This document shows positions 1 to 5,253 of a stretch of DNA of 5,253 nucleotides, piece after piece (position 1 is the first letter of the stretch; every line of letters starts with the position of its first letter). Under the pieces are notes generated by a model, which searched no databases, had not been told where the DNA came from, and saw nothing but the letters and a program-made list of their open reading frames with translations. The translations under genes and the position numbers were made by a program. This stretch comes from Methylococcaceae bacterium UBA659 (lineage in GTDB: Bacteria; Pseudomonadota; Gammaproteobacteria; Methylococcales; Methylomonadaceae): NCBI GenBank assembly GCA_002299495.1, contig DBNZ01000230.1, forward strand, positions 1 to 5,253, written 5' to 3'.

Positions 1-1869
1 CATAAAGGAGGTAGAGCAACGCATGGAGCGGTTGCCGAGGTAGAGCAAGGCAGGGAACGGTTGCCAAGTGCAGCGGCGGGTCGGGAACCCGCGCCGCCCC
101 AAAACAACGAGGGGCTCGTGCTGGTCATCTACCTGACCGAAGACGATGAAAAAACCCATGCCAGCCAATTTAAAAACCAAGACATTGTTGCCGTGTGCGG
201 TTTTGATCAACACGAACAGCTTAGGGAAACCGTGCTTAACAAAATAGCCTTGGATGAATTGCCTAAACGCTATGCAGCCTTGCATCAAGACCCGGTTGCT
301 TACCGGGAATACCTGGCCTGTCTGTCCCATGCCGAAACAGAAACTACCAATAGCCTTCATGCTGTGCTGGCTGAACCTAACGAGCTGGGTTGGTATTTCA
401 ACGGCGAAAAACAAACCGTAACAAGCCGCCGCGATTTACAAATCCGCTTATCAGCTTGGCTAGAAACACAGTGTTACCCATTATCGCCGTTATTACGCAA
501 CGAGCTGATTATGTGGGAGCAACCTTCAGCCAGTGCCAACACCGGGCGCAACCGTTTAATCCACGGCATGCTCACCGCATCCGATCAAGAATCTGTAGGC
601 ATCAGCAAAACCCCAGCGGAAATGAGCCTGTACTTGTCCTTGCTCAAAGCCAGCCGTTTGCATCGGCGTGTAGACGGCATCTTAGGTATTTACCCGCCCG
701 ATGAACACTGTGACCCCTGCAAGCTACACCCCGTTTGGGAAGGCATCACGGACTATCTGGGCGATAGCGGCAAGCAGGTTCAGGTAACAGCCCTGTATCG
801 TTTTTTACAGGGCCGCCCCTACGGTATCAAGCAGGGGGTCTTGCCTGTGCTATTGATAGCCTATCTTCTGGGCTATCGCCGGGAAGTCGCGCTTTACCAG
901 GAAGGCGTGTATTGCGCCCAACTGACGATGGAACAGGCTGAGCTATTGTGCAAACGCCCCGAATTTTTTGCTTTGGAGCGGTTTGACCTAGGCGGATTGC
1001 GCGGCGAGCTGTTCGACAAATACCTAAATTCCGTTATCGGCAATATCTCCGCCGATGCCACCTTGCTGGATATTGCCAAGCCCTTGGTTTTGTTTGCTTC
1101 TCGCCTGCCGGACTACACCAAACAATGCAAAACAATAAGCCTTGAAGCGGTGCGGGTCATGGCGGCATTCACCCAGGCCCAAAGCCCAGGTGTGTTGTTG
1201 TTTAACGCATTGCCGCAAGCCTTAGGATTAGCCCCAACCGATTTTCTTAACGGTGAACCTGCGCTGGTTGAGCAGTGCATCCAAAAACTGGTGGGTGTGC
1301 TGCGGGAATTGCGGGGCGCTTATGACGCACTGCTCAATGACTGGCAAGCGTTATTAAGCCAATCCTTGTTGCAGGAAAGCATTGCCGATTTGTCTAGCCT
1401 TCGTGAAAACCTAACCCACCGCTATCGCGGCTTAGACACTTACACACCGGACAAAATGGGCATCGGCGCGTTTATTCGCCGCCTATGCGATCCCGGTTAT
1501 CCCAGCGACCAAGCCTGGCTGGAATCCACCGCCGCCCTGCTGGGCAAAGTCCCGCCGCAAAAATGGAAAGAGGCCAATCGCATTGAAGCCCAATTCAGGT
1601 TGCAAGAACGTGCCGGGCAAGTCCATGAGCTGGAAGTTTTGCGCCTGACATTGCCCAATAAAACGCAGGACACCAATGCCGTGCTGTTGCGCCTAGTGGA
1701 TACCGATGGCCAGGAAATCAGCCGGGCGGTTTGCCAGACTGAAGCGCAACGCGAAACGGCCAGAATTTGGGCGGAACGCATCGCCGAGCAATTAAGGCCA
1801 TTTGACGAAAATGAGCGACTGGCGATTATCGCCGCCTTAATCAGCGGCAGCTTTAACACCGTGGAATAA
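1..1869 (+). CDS. C-terminal region of a large protein, probably a defence-type ATPase (5' end outside the window)
   Basis: The frame is open from base 1 to the TAA at 1867-1869 (622 codons) and has no ATG or GTG near the left edge, so the gene most likely starts upstream. The first in-frame alternative start is TTG at 61, which lacks a well-placed ribosome binding site. No Walker motif is visible, so any ATPase domain would lie upstream. The segment has a hydrophobic strand LVLVIYL near 118-140, the motif RNRLIHGML at 547-573, a CDPC pair near 710-720, and a PYGIKQGVLPVLL motif near 815-855 followed by VALYQEG. From memory, this order (NRLI, then a GIKxGxxPVLL helix, then ALYxxG) is typical of the C-terminal halves of large ATP-binding proteins in phage-defence islands (DUF6079/PglY-like, or ATPases of phosphorothioation systems). 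That assignment is an inference. The rest is helical, soluble and without membrane segments. The 16-bp gap to the next gene suggests co-transcription. Confidence 0.6.
   Translation, partial: HKGGRATHGAVAEVEQGRERLPSAAAGREPAPPQNNEGLVLVIYLTEDDEKTHASQFKNQDIVAVCGFDQHEQLRETVLNKIALDELPKRYAALHQDPVAYREYLACLSHAETETTNSLHAVLAEPNELGWYFNGEKQTVTSRRDLQIRLSAWLETQCYPLSPLLRNELIMWEQPSASANTGRNRLIHGMLTASDQESVGISKTPAEMSLYLSLLKASRLHRRVDGILGIYPPDEHCDPCKLHPVWEGITDYLGDSGKQVQVTALYRFLQGRPYGIKQGVLPVLLIAYLLGYRREVALYQEGVYCAQLTMEQAELLCKRPEFFALERFDLGGLRGELFDKYLNSVIGNISADATLLDIAKPLVLFASRLPDYTKQCKTISLEAVRVMAAFTQAQSPGVLLFNALPQALGLAPTDFLNGEPALVEQCIQKLVGVLRELRGAYDALLNDWQALLSQSLLQESIADLSSLRENLTHRYRGLDTYTPDKMGIGAFIRRLCDPGYPSDQAWLESTAALLGKVPPQKWKEANRIEAQFRLQERAGQVHELEVLRLTLPNKTQDTNAVLLRLVDTDGQEISRAVCQTEAQRETARIWAERIAEQLRPFDENERLAIIAALISGSFNTVE
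8..65. repeat. Imperfect 29-bp direct tandem repeat, two copies
   Basis: Copies lie at 8-36 and 37-65. Each opens with the identical 12-mer GAGGTAGAGCAA and ends with CGGTTGCC; I count three mismatches over the 29 positions. The period is not a multiple of three, so the copies are read in different frames within the open reading frame of gene 1. They give an alanine/glutamate/arginine-rich linker unlike the rest of the protein. Bases 1-7 do not continue the repeat leftwards. Bases 66-94 show at most a very degenerate third copy. Confidence 0.85.
76..92. other. Short GC-rich hairpin next to the tandem repeat
   Basis: GCGGGT at 76-81 is perfectly complementary to ACCCGC at 87-92 around the 5-base loop CGGGA. 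More pairs are possible with a bulge, since GCG precedes and GCCGC follows. There is no T-run, so it is not an intrinsic terminator. With the adjoining 29-bp repeat it gives the first 100 bases a repetitive, REP-like look inside an open frame. Its function is unknown. Confidence 0.45.
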
Positions 1870-1885
1870 ATCCGGCAGGTTAACA

Positions 1886-2710
1886 ATGGGCCAAAAAGAC
1901 ATTATTTCCAAACAGGTTTTCAAACGCATATTGGTGGATGTGGCAACCCATATTTTCAACTTGCAATTGGACACGGTCGAGCTGCTCGAAACCGAACAAC
2001 AACGGATAGAAGACCGGCGCGCGGACTTGTTGGCGAGGGTTAAAGACAGCGCGGGCGCGGTGTTTATCCTGCATATCGAAATCCAAAACCAAAATCAAAA
2101 GGATATGCCGGACAGGATGTTGCGCTATCTGACTGACATCCGGCTTTGCTATCCCGATGAAGCTGTTTTCCAATACCTGCTGTACATCGGCAAACCCGCA
2201 TTATCCATGCCCGGCCAGATACAAACACCACAGTTGCAGTACCGCTATACGGTCATTGACATGCACACTATGGATTACCCATTTTTCATCAACCAAAATA
2301 GCCCGGATGCGATAATCATGGCGGTGCTATGCGATATGCAAGACAAGGCGGCCAAAACCATCATTCATGAAATCATTACCAAGCTAATCGCCTTAACACA
2401 TGATGACAGCCAACGCTTAAGAGAATATCTTAGCATGTTGGAAATACTGGCCAGCAACCGAAACATTAATCTGGACATACAGCAGGAGTTCGAGATGTTA
2501 CAAGTAGAAATTGAAAGATTGCCCAGTTTTATTATGGGAGAAGAAAAAGGCATGGAGAAAGGCATGGAGAAAGGTGAGCGGAAAAGAGCGTTAATGATAG
2601 CCAAGAAATTAATCAAAAAGAACTTTTCGGTAACTGAAATAGCCGAGATCACCGGCTTGGAAGTCGGCGAATTAATTGAACTTGAGGACGAGAATCCAAA
2701 CAACGGCTAA
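1886..2710 (+). CDS. Rpn family recombination-promoting nuclease / PD-(D/E)XK transposase-like protein
   Basis: This 274-residue protein fits the Rpn (RpnA-E, formerly transposase_31-like) and PD-(D/E)XK family, whose characterised members are Mg- or Ca-dependent DNA endonucleases that promote RecA-independent recombination. Seen in the sequence: an N-terminal region FKRIL...HIFNL, then RRADLLARV with the candidate catalytic Asp47, then HIEIQNQ with Glu65 and Gln67 (the ExQ variant of the ExK motif), then a MPDRMLRYL helix common in the family. The C-terminus (about residues 220-274) has a repeated GMEK stretch, a basic helix and an HTH-like end (SVTEIAEITGLEVGELI), also usual in the family. 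The ATG at 1886 follows GGCAGG at 1874-1879 with 6-base spacing. All core residues seem present, so it looks intact. Flanking inverted repeats were not seen. It may be a mobile passenger or a nuclease contributing to defence; context alone does not decide. Confidence 0.85.
   Translation: MGQKDIISKQVFKRILVDVATHIFNLQLDTVELLETEQQRIEDRRADLLARVKDSAGAVFILHIEIQNQNQKDMPDRMLRYLTDIRLCYPDEAVFQYLLYIGKPALSMPGQIQTPQLQYRYTVIDMHTMDYPFFINQNSPDAIIMAVLCDMQDKAAKTIIHEIITKLIALTHDDSQRLREYLSMLEILASNRNINLDIQQEFEMLQVEIERLPSFIMGEEKGMEKGMEKGERKRALMIAKKLIKKNFSVTEIAEITGLEVGELIELEDENPNNG
2549..2572 (+). repeat. 12-bp tandem repeat encoding GMEK twice
   Basis: GGCATGGAGAAA occurs twice head to tail (2549-2560 and 2561-2572), in frame in the Rpn-family gene and encoding Gly-Met-Glu-Lys twice, followed by a partial GGTGAG copy. 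The period is a multiple of three, so copy-number change would alter linker length without breaking the frame. Such charged GxxKG repeats are common in the C-terminal linkers of this family. Confidence 0.9.
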
Positions 2711-2763
2711 ACATCTTAAGACAAAATCAACCCCTTACTCTTCAAGTTATTCGGAGCGAGCTA
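2711..2763. other. Intergenic spacer, no clear promoter or terminator
   Basis: This is the longest gap between genes in the window (53 bp). I see no stem followed by a T-run and no convincing -35/-10 pair. The only recognisable element is GGAG at 2753-2756, 7 bases before the antitoxin ATG, which serves as its ribosome binding site. A toxin-antitoxin promoter could lie here or within the end of the Rpn-family gene. Confidence 0.5.
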
Positions 2764-3027
2764 ATGCAACACATAGAAACCGTAGCAGACGTCAATCAAA
2801 ACGGTATTATTACCATTGCTTTGCCAGCCAATATCCGCCCTGGAAAGCATCACATCCTTTTAGTCATTGATGAAGCCCTGATTGAAGCCAATACACAAAT
2901 TGCAGACCATGCCCCAAAACTGATGCAAATGGCAGGGCGAGTGAGCGCGTTTGCAGCTATTGACGACCCTGTATTATGGCAACAGCAACAACGTGACGAA
3001 TGGCGACGCGATGAGGGCAATTCGTGA
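2764..3027 (+). CDS. Type II antitoxin partner of the downstream PIN toxin
   Basis: This 87-residue small acidic protein lies directly upstream of a PIN-domain gene, with ATG at 2764 and a good GGAG site 7 bases before it. The N-terminal half (about residues 5-36) reads as a beta-rich module: ETVADVNQNG, then ITIALP, then RPGKHHILLVID. That pattern is common in short antitoxin-like proteins found before VapC-type toxins. The C-terminal half is helical and ends in IDDPVLWQQQQRDEW, an aromatic/charged tail of the kind that threads into a PIN active site to block it. That role is inferred from position and family. The stop overlaps the toxin start by 4 bp (GTGA), giving translational coupling. 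Antitoxins of this type usually autorepress the operon with the toxin, but no operator was recognised. No specific gene symbol is justified. Confidence 0.75.
   Translation: MQHIETVADVNQNGIITIALPANIRPGKHHILLVIDEALIEANTQIADHAPKLMQMAGRVSAFAAIDDPVLWQQQQRDEWRRDEGNS
3013..3017 (+). promoter_or_regulatory. Ribosome binding site supporting a GTG start for the toxin
   Basis: GAGGG lies inside the antitoxin's last codons, 6 bases before GTG at 3024. It supports the non-ATG start that overlaps the antitoxin stop and gives a protein beginning just before the YLFDTN motif, as expected for PIN toxins. Confidence 0.6.
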
Positions 3028-3398
3028 GCGTTGACTACCTGTTTGACACGAATATTCTGATTTACCTGCTGAATGACCGCTTGGCGGAAAACCTGCCGAA
3101 CGGACGTTATGGCTATTCTGTTATTACCGAAATTGAACTGTTATCGTTCCCCGCATTAACGGCAACGGACGCACAAATCATCAACAACTGTTTAAGCAAC
3201 ATTGTTTTTCTGAACTTAACCGAAACCATCAAACAAAAAACCATCAGCTTGCGGCGAGCGTACCGGGTAAAACTACCCGACGCCATCATTGCCGCAACGG
3301 CAATAGAATCTGGCGCAATTCTATTAAGCAACGACAAGACGCTTCACCTTATTAAAGATTTGAATTGCTTATCTTTACAGGTAAAAATCCATGAGTGA
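3024..3398 (+). CDS. vapC: VapC-like PIN-domain ribonuclease toxin
   Basis: This 124-residue protein has the usual length of a VapC toxin, a Mg-dependent ribonuclease that cleaves RNA (tRNA or rRNA in studied cases) when free of its antitoxin. The four acidic positions of the PIN active site are visible: Asp8 in LFDTNILIYLL, Glu38 in SVITEIELLSF, Asp86 in KLPDAIIAATA, and Asp104 in LLSNDKTL. The fold therefore appears complete and active. It starts at GTG 3024, overlapping the antitoxin stop. Its TGA at 3396-3398 lies inside the next gene, which begins at ATG 3391, so the frames overlap by 8 bp (ATGAGTGA). This ties the toxin-antitoxin pair to the downstream modification genes. The toxin's RNA target cannot be read from the sequence. 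Confidence 0.9.
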   Translation: MSVDYLFDTNILIYLLNDRLAENLPNGRYGYSVITEIELLSFPALTATDAQIINNCLSNIVFLNLTETIKQKTISLRRAYRVKLPDAIIAATAIESGAILLSNDKTLHLIKDLNCLSLQVKIHE

Positions 3399-4176
3399 TA
3401 AAAAACCTGTAAGACATCTGCTCGGTTTGTCCGGTGGCAAGGACAGTGCGGCTTTAGCCATTTATCTGCGCGATAAAGTGCCAGACATGGAATATTTCTT
3501 TGCCGATACGGGGGCGGAATTGCCGGAGACTTTAGCCTTTGTCGACTTGATGGCTGATTATTTAGGTAAAGAAATCATTCGTCTGAATGCCGGACGGGAT
3601 TTTGACTATTATTTGAAATTACATAGCAACTACTTGCCTTCCGCACAACAAAGATGGTGCACCATTAATTTAAAACTAAAGCCATTCGAACAATTTGTTG
3701 GTGAAGATGCTGTGATTAGCTACGTCGGAATTCGGGCAGATGAACCACAGCGGGAAGGCTATATTTCAACTAAACCAAATATAACCACCTGCTTTCCTTT
3801 TAAAGACGATGGCTTAGTGAAAGCCGACATATTGCGGATTCTTGATGATTCCGGTGTCGGATTGCCCAAATACTACGAATGGCGAAGCCGTTCGGGATGC
3901 TACTTTTGCTTTTATCAACGGAAAATTGAATGGGTTGGTTTGTATGAAAACCATCCTGAGGCATTTGAAAAAGCCAAACAATTTGAGAAATTCGACGAAA
4001 AAACAGGCAAACGCTATACCTGGTCTCAAGGCGAATCGTTAGATGAATTGATTGCCAGAAAAGAGGAAATTAAGGCTAGGTCTGTTTTAGATAGCAAACA
4101 AAAGAAATCAAAAAACTTGATGGACATTGTTTTTGATGAAGATGACGACGGCGGCTGTTTGATTTGCATGAAATGA
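3391..4176 (+). CDS. PAPS reductase-family ATP pyrophosphatase, DndC/SspD-like (putative DNA phosphorothioation enzyme)
   Basis: This 261-residue adenine-nucleotide alpha-hydrolase begins with the PP-loop SGGKDS at residues 14-19. It also has FADTGAELPET (37-47), a conserved feature of PAPS reductase-like enzymes, and GIRADEPQR (113-121), matching the GxRxxEPxxR signature of the DndC branch. Cysteines suited to an Fe-S cluster are Cys90 (QRWCT), Cys170 and Cys173 (SGCYFC), and a C-terminal pair Cys256/Cys259 (CLICMK). In DndC and SspD, such a protein uses ATP and an Fe-S cluster in replacing a backbone oxygen with sulfur, with sulfur supplied by a cysteine desulfurase. The SspD-type role is favoured because the next gene is a DUF4007 protein; a DndC-related enzyme of an undescribed variant remains possible. 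Ordinary assimilatory CysH is unlikely, given these motifs and neighbours. It starts 8 bp inside vapC and ends 4 bp before the next ATG. Confidence 0.85.
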   Translation: MSDKKPVRHLLGLSGGKDSAALAIYLRDKVPDMEYFFADTGAELPETLAFVDLMADYLGKEIIRLNAGRDFDYYLKLHSNYLPSAQQRWCTINLKLKPFEQFVGEDAVISYVGIRADEPQREGYISTKPNITTCFPFKDDGLVKADILRILDDSGVGLPKYYEWRSRSGCYFCFYQRKIEWVGLYENHPEAFEKAKQFEKFDEKTGKRYTWSQGESLDELIARKEEIKARSVLDSKQKKSKNLMDIVFDEDDDGGCLICMK

Positions 4177-4180
4177 CCCT

Positions 4181-5253
4181 ATGGATATAGTCAAGAAATT
4201 TCGAGAGATTCGGGTATACGCCGAAGACAATAAACCCAGTTTACATAAGCCAGTTTTGTTGCTTTTTACTCTTAGCCAGTGCTATCAAAACAAGAATCGT
4301 TTAATTGCATTTGAGGAAATTGATCGAGCATTCCAACAAATATTCGCAAATCTCGCTTTAGTGGGAAATTCGGAGAACTCTCATTATCCCTTTGGAAAAC
4401 TGGAAAATGACGGGATTTGGGAAATAACCGACAGCAAAAACTTAAAGAGGACAAGCGTCGGTCACTTATCAAAAAAAGAGTTACTAGAAAAGAATATTTG
4501 CGGTGGATTTATTGAGGAAATTTATGATTCGTTGAGAGTGAACAATGATCTGATAAATCATATTGTTCAACATATATTAATGAGTTACATAGATATTAAT
4601 TTGCACGAAAGTGTAATTTCCTTACTAAAGCTACCTAATAAAAACGCTGAATTAAAGTATGACAGGAATAAATCAATGGCTTTAATAGGAAATCAAACCT
4701 TTGCGTTATCAAGATGGTGGGCAAGCAAGACAATTGAGCTTGTGAAAATAGACAGAAAAATATTTTCTAAAAATAAACTCAGAGAAATAAGGCGTGAGTT
4801 GATCGCTGGTAAGAATCAAATTGACGGCATACAAGGATGGATGCTGGCAGCTCAGCTTATTTGTAATATCAAAGCAGGAGAATACGAATTGACTAACTTC
4901 TCCCGCGCTCTTTTAGATAATGATCCCAAATTAGATAAATCAGCTTCTTGGTGGGCAATCCATGTATCCATTTGCTTTTCAGAAAGAAGAGACCCCTACT
5001 ATCAATTTTTTTGTAACTTAGACAACCTGTCTAAGGATTGGCAACAACTAGATACATTGAAAGAAAAAATTTATTCAAAGATTGATAGTGCGGCAAAAGG
5101 CAGCATTGATCCGAACTTAGACGGTGTTCTTAATATGTTCAAAGACAACCGCCCCCTAGCCGACCTTGGCCTGATAGAAATCAGTAAAATCCGGGAAGAA
5201 GGTATTTCCATCCGTTTAGGCTCACCTAAGCTGACCGATGTTTGTGTCATTCA
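4181..5253 (+). CDS. SBD-like domain fused to DUF4007, SspB-like (3' end outside the window)
   Basis: The frame is open from ATG 4181 to the window end (357 codons, no stop). An in-frame stop at 4169-4171 leaves this ATG as the upstream-most start. There is no clear Shine-Dalgarno, so coupling to the gene ending 4 bp upstream is likely. Residues about 1-155 resemble the sulfur-binding domain of phosphorothioate-dependent McrA-type enzymes: LHKPVLLLFTLSQ (21-33), a YPFGKLENDGIWEI block, then GGF...DLI...LHESVISLL. Residues about 165-357 resemble DUF4007: GNQTFALSRWW, DRKIFS...GKNQIDGIQGWMLAAQLI, SASWWAIHVS, and PLADLGLIEI. The usual HETF-type histidine appears as Asn here. DUF4007 is, as I recall, the family of SspB, a nickase needed for single-strand phosphorothioation. 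The DNA-nicking role here is inferred. The family pattern suggests more residues follow downstream. The middle of the gene is strikingly AT-rich. Confidence 0.75.
   Translation, partial: MDIVKKFREIRVYAEDNKPSLHKPVLLLFTLSQCYQNKNRLIAFEEIDRAFQQIFANLALVGNSENSHYPFGKLENDGIWEITDSKNLKRTSVGHLSKKELLEKNICGGFIEEIYDSLRVNNDLINHIVQHILMSYIDINLHESVISLLKLPNKNAELKYDRNKSMALIGNQTFALSRWWASKTIELVKIDRKIFSKNKLREIRRELIAGKNQIDGIQGWMLAAQLICNIKAGEYELTNFSRALLDNDPKLDKSASWWAIHVSICFSERRDPYYQFFCNLDNLSKDWQQLDTLKEKIYSKIDSAAKGSIDPNLDGVLNMFKDNRPLADLGLIEISKIREEGISIRLGSPKLTDVCVI

Noticed and set aside
23..43. ATG at 23 preceded by AAAGGAGG at 4-11, a possible start of gene 1 or a leader peptide
   Set aside because: It reads MERLPR and stops at 41-43 in a different frame from gene 1. 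The spacing of 11 bases is long and it falls in the tandem repeat, so it is probably chance.
61..63. TTG at 61 as the true start of gene 1
   Set aside because: The same frame is open back to base 1, no ribosome site is well placed, and the protein looks like the C-terminal part of a longer family member. A split or decayed gene restarting here cannot be excluded without upstream sequence.
8..65. CRISPR array fragment suggested by the 29-bp repeat unit
   Set aside because: The two copies are directly adjacent with no spacer between them and lie in a protein-coding frame.
390..704. Overlapping + strand frame of 104 codons inside gene 1
   Set aside because: It is an out-of-frame shadow rich in Arg, Pro and His, with no ribosome site or recognisable motif.
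1497..1886. Antisense open frame of 129 codons, and other long minus-strand frames such as 2365-2703
   Set aside because: They lie wholly opposite well-supported genes with recognisable motifs, have low-complexity Ser/Arg-rich translations and show no independent support.
2711..2763. Promoter or terminator in the 53-bp spacer
   Set aside because: No stable stem with a T-run and no consensus -35/-10 pair could be found by eye.
2676..2870. 64-codon frame bridging the Rpn-gene end and the antitoxin start
   Set aside because: It overlaps both supported genes out of frame. The antitoxin frame at 2764 has the better ribosome site and the right context with the toxin.
3391..4176. Assimilatory PAPS/APS reductase CysH
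   Set aside because: The GxRxxEPxxR motif, the cysteine layout and the DUF4007 neighbour fit the DndC/SspD branch, and no sulfate-assimilation genes are nearby.

Overview
The window looks like part of an accessory defence or modification island from a proteobacterium. A gammaproteobacterium, perhaps a methanotroph or sulfur oxidiser, is a guess from the style of the Rpn-family and toxin-antitoxin proteins; no marker gene fixes the taxon. All six genes read on the + strand and are packed closely. The largest gaps between genes are 53 bp (2711-2763) and 16 bp (1870-1885).

Layout: (1) bases 1-1869 hold the 3' part of a large gene, probably the C-terminal region of a defence-type ATPase. An imperfect 29-bp tandem repeat and a GC-rich hairpin lie at its left edge. 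(2) 1886-2710 encodes an Rpn/PD-(D/E)XK nuclease-family protein. (3) 2764-3027 and 3024-3398 are an antitoxin and a VapC-like PIN ribonuclease. (4) 3391-4176 encodes a DndC/SspD-like PAPS-reductase-family ATP pyrophosphatase with a PP-loop and several cysteines. (5) 4181 to the window end encodes a protein whose N-terminal third resembles the sulfur-binding domain (SBD) of phosphorothioate-dependent restriction enzymes. The rest resembles DUF4007, which as I recall is the family of SspB.

Together the last two genes suggest a DNA phosphorothioation system of the Ssp/Dnd type. The SspD-like enzyme would activate the DNA backbone or transfer sulfur, and the SBD-DUF4007 protein would contact the DNA. 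A toxin-antitoxin pair is joined to this module by overlapping reading frames: 4 bp antitoxin/toxin, 8 bp toxin/sspD-like, then a 4-bp gap. The cysteine desulfurase (SspA/DndA) and the restriction arm are not in the window. The ATPase could be gene 1 or could lie downstream. Base composition is mosaic: sampled segments run from about 60% G+C in gene 1 to about 28% in the middle of gene 6. Functional names come from motif reading and memory of families; no database search was possible.
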